From Sanguibacter keddieii (GTDB lineage: Bacteria; Actinomycetota; Actinomycetes; Actinomycetales; Actinomycetaceae), in the NCBI RefSeq assembly GCF_001064145.1, contig NZ_JVOJ01000032.1, positions 82,927 through 146,926 on the forward strand: a DNA stretch of 64,000 nt, read 5' to 3'. Within the stretch, counting starts at the first letter, position 1, and every line of letters starts with the position of its first letter. Under the pieces are notes generated by a model. It was not told the origin of the DNA and ran no database searches. It saw only the letters and a list, made by a program, of their open reading frames with translations. Shown here one piece after another: positions 18,076 to 27,751 of the stretch. A program made the translations under genes and the position numbers.

Positions 18076-20358
18076 TCAGCCGCGGCGGCGACGGCGGTGC
18101 GCGACGAGGATGAGCCCACCGCCGATGGCGGCGAGGAGAATCCCGATGCCGATTGCCCGGTCGGCGTCCGCACCGGTGCGCGCGAGGCCGCTCACCGCGG
18201 CAGCGCGCGTGGGTGCCTTGCGGGACGAGGCCGTGGCCGCCCTCGAGGGGACCGCCGCGGGAGACGCGGAGGGGACTGCGGCGGGTGGGGCCGCACTGGG
18301 GGCGCTGGACGGGTCAGCGGACGGGTCAGCGCTCGGCGTCGGTGCCGGGGCGTCCCCGCCGAGCAGCGTAAGCCCGATAAGCTCGGGGTTGTGGTCCGAG
18401 GAGCGGTAGGGGTTGTCCGCCTCGACCGCCAGGTGGGCGTTCATGCCGGCCCTCGAGTATTCGAAGGCGATGGATTCCTGAGCGTTGACGGCCCAGCTGG
18501 TGACGCCCGCCAGCAGCGGCTTCGCGGCCGCGTTGGCGAAAACGTGGTCGAGGGATCCGGAGCGTCCCGCGTAGACGTAGGAGGCCTCGCCCCCGCCGGA
18601 GACGCGCTCCCAGCCCGCGGCCTCGAGGGCCTTGATCGGGTCCTCCTGCGAGTAGGAGTTGAAGTCACCCACGAGCAGGGTCGGCTTGTCCGCGAATCGG
18701 GCGGCAAAGGTTGCCAGGGCGCCGGCCTGGGCGACGCGGATCGCGTTCGCGTTGCCCTGACCGTCCCCGCTGTCAACGTTGCCAGCAGGCGCTCCCTCGG
18801 GCACGGATCCCTTCGACTTGAAGTGATTGGCGACAACCACGAAGGTCGCGGGCGCGACCCTCTCGGTGGTCACACGGGCGAACTCTTGGGCGAGGGGCTG
18901 ACGCGCCAGGCCCGTGAACGCCGGGTCGTCGTGGATCAGCGAGGGGCCGACGGGGGCCACGGTCGCGGGCTTGTAAATGAAGGCGACCCGGATGACGTCC
19001 TCGGCCTCGGGCACGGCCTTAGGAGACGGCACGTACGCCCACGTTCCGGCACCCGCATCCTTGTTGAGGGCCTCGACGAGGCGCGCGAGGGACGCGTCGC
19101 GGTCCGTCCCCACCCCCACGGCGACGGGATTTTCGATCTCCTCGAGGGCGACCACGTCGGCGTCCAGGGCGTTGATCGCGGAGACGATCTTGGCCTCCTG
19201 GTTGGCGAAGGCCTCGCGCGAAAACGCGCCGCGCACCTTGCAATTCTTGGCCGTCACGAAGGCGCCCGTGCGGTCCGGGTAGCCCTTGCATCCGGCCTCG
19301 TCGACGCCCAGGTCGGAGAAGTAGTTGAGGACATTGAACGTCGCCACGCGGGTGTCGCCGCCGACCGTGGGTGCGCTCGGGCGCTCCCCGGTGATGGTCA
19401 CGGGAGAGCGGTCGGGGTGCCCGGCGACCATGGAGGTCGGCTGGAAGACAAAGGAACCGTGCCGGGGCTCGAGGACCACAGGCTTGGTGAAGGCCACGTG
19501 GTAGCCGACGCGCGCGGGCGAGCCGTTGGCCAGGTAGGCGTAGGCGGCCTCGGTGGCGGCCCCCTTCTGCAGGTTCGTGTTGGTCCCGTCGTCGAGGGCG
19601 ATGGCGCGGGCGACGTTGGCGGCCTCGTACTCGCGGGCCGCCTGCCCGGGAGCGACCACGTCCGTGGCCGAGCGCAGCGGGCTCTCACCGGGGGTGAGGG
19701 TCAGGGTGCCGTACTGGTTCGTCTGGTAGTTGTCGGTGATGGTCCACGTTCCCTGGGGTGCGAGGAGCATGGACTCGAGGGCCTCGGCCTCGTCCGGCGT
19801 GGGGACGCGGGTTGCCGGGATGGGCGTCGGTGCCTGGCATCCCTCGACCTCGCTCACGGAGGTCGCGGCCAGCTGGGTGAGGCTCTGGGGGTTGCCCTTC
19901 GCACTCGTCGCGGGGAACTCCCCCACCGTGCCGGTCACTCGCACGCAGGTGCCCGGGGCCGGGATCTCACCCTTGTTGCCCGCGTAGACGAAGATGCCGT
20001 CGGATCGAGTGCGCCCCGGCTCCCACGCGCCGCCCGATCCGGGTGTCTGGATCGTGTAGCCGTCGAGGGTCGCGCCCAGCCCGGATTCGGCGGCCGGGTA
20101 GGCGGCCGTCACGACGCCGAGAGTCGTCACGGTGGCCCCCACCATCGCGGAATCGTCGCCCTCGCCTACGGCCTGGATGTCGGGGATCGGAGTATCGACG
20201 AGGCCGGGGCGCTCCTCGCCCGATTGCGCGGCATCCACCTGAGCGGACTGGCCGGAATCAGCCTGACCCACATCGGCCGCCCAAGCGGCAGGCACAAGCC
20301 CCATCGCGGACAGCGCGAGCGCGCCGAGTACAGCTAGTGATCGTGTCCCGCACTTCAT
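18076..20358 (-). CDS. Wall-anchored ExeM/NucH-type extracellular nuclease
   Basis: A 760-residue secreted nuclease. Signal peptide ending near AAWAA, an OB-fold-like N-terminal part (GTCVRVTGTVGEF), then an endonuclease/exonuclease/phosphatase domain with all expected motifs: ATFNVLNYFSD, ALEEIEN, NHFKSKG, VGDFNSY, GSLDHVF and SSDHNPE. A Pro/Ala/Ser linker and LARTG at 725-729, hydrophobic helix and RRRRR tail give sortase anchoring like the neighbouring nucleotidase. ExeM/NucH-type enzymes degrade extracellular and biofilm DNA. It is the first gene of the block; the 277-bp upstream region holds a degenerate copy of the candidate operator. Confidence 0.93.
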   Translation of the reverse strand: MKCGTRSLAVLGALALSAMGLVPAAWAADVGQADSGQSAQVDAAQSGEERPGLVDTPIPDIQAVGEGDDSAMVGATVTTLGVVTAAYPAAESGLGATLDGYTIQTPGSGGAWEPGRTRSDGIFVYAGNKGEIPAPGTCVRVTGTVGEFPATSAKGNPQSLTQLAATSVSEVEGCQAPTPIPATRVPTPDEAEALESMLLAPQGTWTITDNYQTNQYGTLTLTPGESPLRSATDVVAPGQAAREYEAANVARAIALDDGTNTNLQKGAATEAAYAYLANGSPARVGYHVAFTKPVVLEPRHGSFVFQPTSMVAGHPDRSPVTITGERPSAPTVGGDTRVATFNVLNYFSDLGVDEAGCKGYPDRTGAFVTAKNCKVRGAFSREAFANQEAKIVSAINALDADVVALEEIENPVAVGVGTDRDASLARLVEALNKDAGAGTWAYVPSPKAVPEAEDVIRVAFIYKPATVAPVGPSLIHDDPAFTGLARQPLAQEFARVTTERVAPATFVVVANHFKSKGSVPEGAPAGNVDSGDGQGNANAIRVAQAGALATFAARFADKPTLLVGDFNSYSQEDPIKALEAAGWERVSGGGEASYVYAGRSGSLDHVFANAAAKPLLAGVTSWAVNAQESIAFEYSRAGMNAHLAVEADNPYRSSDHNPELIGLTLLGGDAPAPTPSADPSADPSSAPSAAPPAAVPSASPAAVPSRAATASSRKAPTRAAAVSGLARTGADADRAIGIGILLAAIGGGLILVAHRRRRRG

Positions 20359-20443
20359 CGGGATGTCCTCTCAACCTCACCTCACCGTGAGGGGCCGGCG
20401 AGCCCCGCGCCGCAGGCGTCTTTACCAACGACAACACGAGTTA

Positions 20444-20474
20444 TGACAAGTGTAAGCTCACGCACATACGTGCG
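20444..20474 (-). promoter_or_regulatory. Candidate regulatory sites upstream of the nuclease gene
   Basis: TGACAAGTGTAA (20444-20455, plus strand) matches 9 of 12 bases of the sites before deoD and the importer; on the minus strand it shares ACAYTTGTCA with them. A near-palindrome CGCACATACGTGCG (20461-20474) lies next to it. Both sit 86-116 nt before the nuclease start, where a repressor or activator would bind. Weak evidence on its own. Confidence 0.4.
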
Positions 20475-20545
20475 GAAGCTATTGAGAATATTCCCGAAAA
20501 TACAAGGCGCAAGCGGGCGAGCGTGCACCCGTGAGGGCGCAACCG

Positions 20546-20617
20546 CCCCGGCCTCGTCAAACTTAGCCAGGTCCCGCTGAGCTCCCCGGCCTCGTCGCGC
20601 TCAGCCCCGGCCTCGTC
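20546..20617. repeat. Three copies of CCCCGGCCTCGTC
   Basis: The 13-mer occurs at 20546-20558, 20584-20596 and 20605-20617 in the gap between guaB3 and the nuclease gene; the last two form a 21-bp tandem repeat. It contains GGCCTCGTC, which is over-represented in the whole window and builds several terminators. Confidence 0.8.
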
Positions 20618-20635
20618 GCGCCCAGTGAGCGCGAG

Positions 20636-21760
20636 TCAGGACGCCGAGTACGGGGAGACGACCACCTGGGCGCGCTGAAGATCCTTGACCTCCGAGTATC
20701 CCGTCGAGGCCATCGTCCGCTTGAGGGCACCCACAAAGTTCAGGGAGCCGTCCGCGCGTGTCGAGGGGCCGTAGAGGATTTGCTCAAGCGTGCCCGTCGT
20801 GCCGACGTGGACGCGCTGGCCGCGCGGCATATCCGGGTGGGTCGCCTCGGATCCCCAGTGCCAGCCGCGTCCCGGAGCCTCCTCCGCGCGGGCGATGGCA
20901 GCGCCGAGCATGACGGCGTCCGCACCACACGCGATCGCGCGCGCCAGGTCACCGCTGCGGCCGATGCCGCCGTCCGCGATGACGTGCACGTAGCGGCCGC
21001 CGGACTCGTCCATGTAGTCGCGCCGGGCCGCGGCGACGTCCGCGATCGCGGTCGCCATGGGTGCGTGAACGCCCAGGGACTGGCGCGTCGAGTGGGCCGC
21101 ACCCCCGCCGAAACCGACGAGGACGCCCGCAGCGCCCGTGCGCATCAGGTGCAGGGCCGCCGTGTCCGTGCAGACGCCGCCCACGATGACGGGGACATCC
21201 AGCTCGTAGATGAAGCGCTTGAGGTTGAGGGGCTCACGGCGCGAGGACACGTGCTCGGCGGACACCGTCGAGCCGCGAATGATGAACAGGTCGACGCCCG
21301 CATCCACGACCGCGCGCCAGTACTTCTGCACGCGCTGAGGCGACAGCTTGCCGGCGACGACCACGCCGGCCTCGCGCAGCTGCTTGAGGCGCGCGGTGAT
21401 CAGCGAGGGCTTGATCGGCTCAGAGTACACGCGCTGGAGGGTGGCAATCGACTCCTCCTCGCCCAGGTGAGCAATGTGGTCAAGGATCGGCGTAGGGTCC
21501 TCGTAGCGGGTCCACAGGCCGTCCAGATCGAGCACGCCGATGCCGCCGAGGCGACCGAAAGCGATCGCGGTCTCCGGGCTCATCACCGAGTCCATCGGGG
21601 CCGCCATCAGGGGTATATCGACGTGGTAGGCGTCGATCTGCCAGCCGACGTTGACATCCTCGGGGTCACGGGTGCGCCGCGAGGGCACGAGGGCGATATC
21701 GTCCAGCGTGTAGGCGCGGCGTCCGCGCTTGCCACGACCGATTTCCACTTCGTCGCTCAT
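20636..21760 (-). CDS. guaB3: GuaB3-family IMP dehydrogenase-related protein
   Basis: A 374-residue member of the IMPDH/GMP reductase barrel family without CBS domains. LDDIALVPSRRTRDP, IPLMAAPMDSVMSPE and the later VIADGGIGRSGDLARAIACGAD are conserved GuaB3 features. Actinobacteria carry it beside guaB; its reaction was long uncertain, and a GMP reductase-like role has been proposed for GuaB3 proteins. In M. tuberculosis the order guaB3-guaB2 is adjacent; here an exonuclease, a repeat island and an aldolase separate the two. A TAGAAT box 6 nt before the ATG and no ribosome site point to a leaderless mRNA. Confidence 0.9.
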   Translation of the reverse strand: MSDEVEIGRGKRGRRAYTLDDIALVPSRRTRDPEDVNVGWQIDAYHVDIPLMAAPMDSVMSPETAIAFGRLGGIGVLDLDGLWTRYEDPTPILDHIAHLGEEESIATLQRVYSEPIKPSLITARLKQLREAGVVVAGKLSPQRVQKYWRAVVDAGVDLFIIRGSTVSAEHVSSRREPLNLKRFIYELDVPVIVGGVCTDTAALHLMRTGAAGVLVGFGGGAAHSTRQSLGVHAPMATAIADVAAARRDYMDESGGRYVHVIADGGIGRSGDLARAIACGADAVMLGAAIARAEEAPGRGWHWGSEATHPDMPRGQRVHVGTTGTLEQILYGPSTRADGSLNFVGALKRTMASTGYSEVKDLQRAQVVVSPYSAS

Positions 21761-21766
21761 GACCCG

Positions 21767-21772
21767 ATTCTA
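21767..21772 (-). promoter_or_regulatory. -10 box of a leaderless guaB3 transcript
   Basis: TAGAAT ends 6 nt before the ATG at 21760; no Shine-Dalgarno sequence fits between. Confidence 0.6.
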
Positions 21773-21860
21773 CTGCCTACTTCCCGCTTCTACCGCCTCC
21801 GAGACGCAGATGTGCCCACCCTCTGCCACACTGGAGTCACCGGCAAGGCTAGGAGCAATC

Positions 21861-22613
21861 ATGAGCTGGATCGACGACCCGTGGATGGGTTTTGACACCG
21901 AGACGACGGGCGTGCGCGCGCTCAAGGACCGCCTCGTCACCGCCGCGCTGGTGCTGCGCATCGACGGCGCGTCCTACCGGTCCGGCGTCAGCGCCCCCGA
22001 CCAGGTGGCCACGTGGCTGACCGACCCGGGCGTCGAGATCCCCGAGCAGGCTACGGCCGTCCACGGCATCACGACCGAGCAGGCGCGGCGCGACGGCCGC
22101 CCCATTGAGGAGGTCCTGCACGAGCTGGCCGGTTCCATCGTCGAGCACTGGCTGCGCGGCTACCCCGTCGTCGCATTCAACGCGACCTACGACATCACGC
22201 TGGTCAACCAGGAGCTGCGTCGCCACCACCTGGGCTCCTTCGAGGAGCGCCTGGAGGGCGCGCCCATGCTGGTCGTCGACCCGTTGGTTTTGGACCGCAA
22301 GCTCGACCGCTTCCGCAAGGGCAAGAAGACACTGACGGAGATGGCACCGGTGTACGGGGCGGTCGCCTCCCCCGACGCTCACACGGCCGAGGTCGACGTG
22401 GCCATGACGCTCGACGTGCTCGCCGGCATGGTGGACAAGTACCCGCAGCTGGCCTCCATGAGCGCCCTGGAGCTCATGGACTATCAGCTCCAGGCTCACC
22501 AGGATTGGGCCGAGGACTTCGAGAAGTACCTGCGCAAGCAGGGCAAGGACGCAACCATCGACCGCGAGTGGCCCCAGATCACACCGCGGGGCCGCGGCGG
22601 CGACCAGCAGTAA
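21861..22613 (+). CDS. DnaQ-like 3'-5' exonuclease
   Basis: A 250-residue DEDD exonuclease. Exo I is GFDTETTG, Exo II is VAFNATYDITL with its Asp, and Exo III is DAHTAEVDV, giving the DEDDh residue set. The protein is free-standing, not fused to a polymerase or helicase, and is the common actinobacterial 'exonuclease domain-containing protein' that may act in DNA repair or RNA trimming. The ATG at 21861 has AGGAG at good spacing and puts the family's N-terminus in place; an upstream in-frame start would overlap the divergent guaB3. A good terminator follows the stop. Confidence 0.88.
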   Translation: MSWIDDPWMGFDTETTGVRALKDRLVTAALVLRIDGASYRSGVSAPDQVATWLTDPGVEIPEQATAVHGITTEQARRDGRPIEEVLHELAGSIVEHWLRGYPVVAFNATYDITLVNQELRRHHLGSFEERLEGAPMLVVDPLVLDRKLDRFRKGKKTLTEMAPVYGAVASPDAHTAEVDVAMTLDVLAGMVDKYPQLASMSALELMDYQLQAHQDWAEDFEKYLRKQGKDATIDREWPQITPRGRGGDQQ

Positions 22614-22625
22614 GACCACGTCGGG

Positions 22626-22652
22626 CGGGGGTCGGGTGCCGGCCCCCGTTTT
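22626..22652 (+). terminator. Terminator of the exonuclease gene
   Basis: GGGGGTCGG pairs with CCGGCCCCC (one G-T wobble) around a 3-base loop, followed by GTTTTC. This is a standard intrinsic terminator 13 bp after the stop. Confidence 0.8.
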
Positions 22653-22852
22653 CGTTGCACCTGAGGTGTCCTCCGCGCACAGGGGGGTATTTGCGAGCGC
22701 GGCGTGTTCCAAGCTGGGACAGCCCGGGGTCCTCCGAGGACAGGGGCTTTTACGAGGCATTGGGCGGGTTCCGACGGAAGCCTGGAGTGCGCCCTGGGGC
22801 GAGCCAGGGCGGGACCAGAGCGCGGCCACAGCAGAATCACCATGCTCTGCCG

Positions 22853-22966
22853 AAAAGTCGCACATAATTTCCCACGGTCATTTTTCGAGTACCCCTCAAA
22901 ACGTTGCAATTCCAACGATGCAAATTCAAGGTATGAAGAAGCTGGAGGGGAATTACGTGCGAAATT
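22853..22966. repeat. Palindromic element, copy A
   Basis: Arms TCGCACATAATTTCCC (22858-22873) and GGGGAATTACGTGCGA (22947-22962) pair at 14 of 16 positions, with one G-T wobble among the exceptions. The inner 20-mer AAAACGTTGCAATTCCAACG (22898-22917) is identical in copy B at the same distance from the arm, and the next bases also match almost fully. The arms are 105 bp apart end to end, exactly as in copy B, and AAAAGTCGCA and GCGAAATT flank both copies. Confidence 0.85.
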
Positions 22967-23083
22967 GGTGAGCGTGCTTGGAAAGCGGCGACGGGTCGAA
23001 GGGCCTGTACATGCTTCGAGCCGACAACGCAGCCGCCCAATCAGCGACGAGTACCGCTGGGTGACATTGCAGCTGAATCCTGC

Positions 23084-23181
23084 AGGCCATGCACCAATTA
23101 GGGAGCATTACACCAGTTAGGGAGTATTACACCACCTCCGAAGTGGTGTAATACCCGCCTAAGTGGTGTAACACCACTTAG
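23084..23181. repeat. TTACACCA/TGGTGTAA repeats and two hairpins
   Basis: A unit like ACCARTTAGGGAGYATTAC occurs twice in tandem (about 23094-23131). It runs into a perfect 12-bp hairpin (GTATTACACCAC 23124-23135, GTGGTGTAATAC 23143-23154, 7-base loop) and then a second 10-bp palindrome (CTAAGTGGTG 23159-23168, CACCACTTAG 23172-23181, TAA loop). The same GGTGTAA core is therefore present five times in alternating orientation. No adjacent gene explains it. Confidence 0.8.
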
Positions 23182-23242
23182 CAACAAGCCTAAATGCGGC
23201 CCCGTCCGGGAAAGGGAGCCGAGGCCATCGACCGCCAGCTCA

Positions 23243-23330
23243 CATCCGGATAGGTAACCAACATCCGGATAGGTAAGGAACATCCGGATAGCTTAATAAC
23301 CTATCCGGATGTGCACAACCTATCCGGATG
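23243..23330. repeat. Five-copy 19-bp-spaced CATCCGGATAG array
   Basis: Three direct copies of CATCCGGATAG start at 23243, 23262 and 23281 (19-bp period). Two inverted copies, CTATCCGGATG, end at 23311 and 23330, again 19 bp apart. The third and fourth copies face each other across CTTAATAAC and can form an 11-bp hairpin. The unit is itself centred on the palindrome ATCCGGAT. The regular spacing suggests a multi-site protein-binding array (iteron-like). Confidence 0.85.
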
Positions 23331-23470
23331 CACCCAGGTAGAGGGGCAGGGCCGGGGAAACAGATGCTGCGCCCGGGGCGGTAGAAGGACCTGGCCGGGC
23401 ACCACACGCCACTCCACACCTCACCAGCGTGGAGGGTGCCGGCAGGTAGCAAGGCCTCCCCCACCCCCAA

Positions 23471-23584
23471 AAAAGTCGCATGCAATTCGATTGGGCGAAG
23501 ATTCAACAAAGTCAGAAAACGTTGCAATTCCAACGCTGCAAATTCACGGTTTGAAATGGTCACAAGGGAATTGCATGCGAAATT
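23471..23584. repeat. Palindromic element, copy B
   Basis: Arms TCGCATGCAATTC (23476-23488) and GAATTGCATGCGA (23568-23580) are perfectly complementary over 13 bp. The element aligns without gaps to copy A at an offset of 618 bp, with the same conserved core. Between A and B the arms differ but each keeps its own complementarity, so the pairing, not the sequence, is conserved. Confidence 0.85.
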
Positions 23585-23798
23585 AGTTGCGGACTCAGCG
23601 ATTCAGGGGCACAAAGACTGGAGTGAGGTGGACCTACACAGGCACCGCAACCACCAGCCACCAGCGTGGAGAGCGCCGGAGGGACCTGCCTCGGTGCCGG
23701 CGGGGCCGCGGCTTGGCCGGGCTTCGAACCGACGCGCCGAGCAAAGCTCGCAGCACAGCCGGTAAGCGGGGCCGACGGCGCCCGGAACACAGGTGGCG

Positions 23799-23894
23799 CA
23801 GCCAGCAAGAACACCGGCGACACAGCCAACAGAAACACCAGCGGCGCAGCCAGCAGAAACACCGGCGGCACAGCCAGCAAGAACACCGGCAGCA
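23799..23894. repeat. 24-bp minisatellite, four copies
   Basis: Four adjacent 24-bp units begin CAGCCARCARRAACACC, at 23799, 23823, 23847 and 23871, with a few differences each. The array abuts the aldolase terminator. Frames across it give 8-residue repeats on both strands, but no start site or other coding sign supports a gene. Confidence 0.85.
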
Positions 23895-23896
23895 TG

Positions 23897-23928
23897 AAAA
23901 GCCCGGAGGCGAGTCACCGCCTCCGGGC
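23897..23928 (-). terminator. Intrinsic terminator of the aldolase gene
   Basis: An 11-bp perfect stem (GCCCGGAGGCG/CGCCTCCGGGC) with a 6-base loop is followed on the minus strand by TTTT, 13 bp after the stop codon of the aldolase gene. Confidence 0.88.
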
Positions 23929-23941
23929 CTCTACGCAAGGC

Positions 23942-24631
23942 TCACTTTTCCTTGATGAGATCCAGCCACGTGCGGCGCTCGCCCACGAGGAAGCCGAAGT
24001 CGCGGTTCTGGTCCGCGATGGCGGCGTCGGTCGCGGGGTTCTTAATGAGTGCGGCCAGCACGTCGGGGGCGGCGGTGATGGCACCCACGCCCTGGCGGAC
24101 CAGCTCGAGGACCTGCTCAGAGTTCTTGAAGGACGCGGCCAGCACGTCGGCCTTCAGGTCGTAGGTGCGCAGGGTGCGGTGGATTTCGGAGGCGACGCGC
24201 ACGCCGTCGATGCCGTAGTTGTCCATGCGATTGACGTAGGGGGCGACGTAGCGAGCCCCGGCCTTGGCGGCCATGAAGCCCTGCATCGAGGAGTGGATGC
24301 CGGTCGCGGTCACCTGCATGCCTTCGCGCACGATGCGCGGGATGGCGGCGAAGCCTTCGCGCGTGACGGGAAGCTTGATGAAGAGGTTGCCACCGATTTC
24401 GCCGCGCAGCGCCCGGGCCTCGGCGACCATGTCGTCGGCGCGCTGGGAGACGATCTGGACGTGCAGCTGGGCACCATCGGGCAGGACGGACTTGATCGCG
24501 TGGAGGACCTCGAGGGGTTCCTTGCCTTCGCGGTACAGGATCGTCGGGTTGGTCGTCACGCCGTCGATGGGCAGGTATTCGAGGGTCTTGGCGATGGAAT
24601 CGACGTTCGCGTGATCGATGAGGATGAGCAT
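23942..24631 (-). CDS. Fructose-6-phosphate aldolase/transaldolase-like protein
   Basis: A 229-residue protein of the small transaldolase family (FSA/TalC subfamily). LILIDHANVD near the N-terminus, DGVTTNPTIL, and the Schiff-base lysine in NLFIKLPVT match the barrel's catalytic strands; ATGIHSSMQG and APYVNRMDNYG also fit. Members cleave fructose 6-phosphate to dihydroxyacetone and glyceraldehyde 3-phosphate or act as transaldolases; the sequence alone does not separate these. ATG 24631 has AAAGGAG upstream. A candidate -10 box TATCCT lies at 24672-24677 and a terminator follows the gene. Confidence 0.85.
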   Translation of the reverse strand: MLILIDHANVDSIAKTLEYLPIDGVTTNPTILYREGKEPLEVLHAIKSVLPDGAQLHVQIVSQRADDMVAEARALRGEIGGNLFIKLPVTREGFAAIPRIVREGMQVTATGIHSSMQGFMAAKAGARYVAPYVNRMDNYGIDGVRVASEIHRTLRTYDLKADVLAASFKNSEQVLELVRQGVGAITAAPDVLAALIKNPATDAAIADQNRDFGFLVGERRTWLDLIKEK

Positions 24632-24681
24632 GGACGGCTCCTTTGCGCTGTCGTGGGTTTTTCGCACCCCTAGGATAGCGC

Positions 24682-24713
24682 GGGCGGGAGCAGTCCACCG
24701 ACTGCTCCCGCCC
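24682..24713 (-). terminator. Terminator of guaB
   Basis: A perfect 13-bp stem (GGGCGGGAGCAGT/ACTGCTCCCGCCC) with a 6-base loop lies 23 bp beyond the guaB stop. No T-run follows. The aldolase -10 box TATCCT lies just past it. Confidence 0.72.
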
Positions 24714-24735
24714 ATTCCGAACGCTCGACCTGCGA

Positions 24736-27634
<2,899 letters not shown>

Positions 27635-27751
27635 GACTGTTCTCCTGCCGGTACGTGCCTTCACGGTATCACCTGTCCAGGCGCCGCGGGCGAAGGTGGG
27701 GGTCGCGTGCGTGCAGTTGAGGGCGCGGTTGTGCGTGAGCGGTCACAGGCG

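Larger units (their letters stand above)
22614..23941. other. Gene-free 1.3 kb island rich in repeats and palindromes
   Basis: No frame here has the composition, start site or motifs of a real gene. The stretch holds, in order: the exonuclease terminator, a 114-bp palindromic element (copy A), tandem and inverted TTACACCA units, five CATCCGGATAG units spaced by 19 bp, copy B of the palindromic element, a four-unit 24-bp minisatellite and the terminator of the aldolase gene. G+C drops locally inside the palindromic elements. It lies between guaB3 and guaB, which are adjacent in mycobacteria, so it is an acquired or expanded segment. Confidence 0.8.

Noticed and set aside
23243-23330. CRISPR array
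   Set aside because: The units are 11-13 bp with spacings of only 6-8 bp and occur in both orientations; no cas genes are present.
23700-23760. Possible tRNA remnant (a stretch around GGCTTCGAACC)
   Set aside because: No acceptor stem, anticodon arm or correct T-arm can be drawn.
23560-23895. Minus-strand frame with PVFLLA-type repeats over the minisatellite
   Set aside because: No ribosome site, no homologous motif, and the repeats are explained by the 24-bp DNA units; it also begins inside the array.
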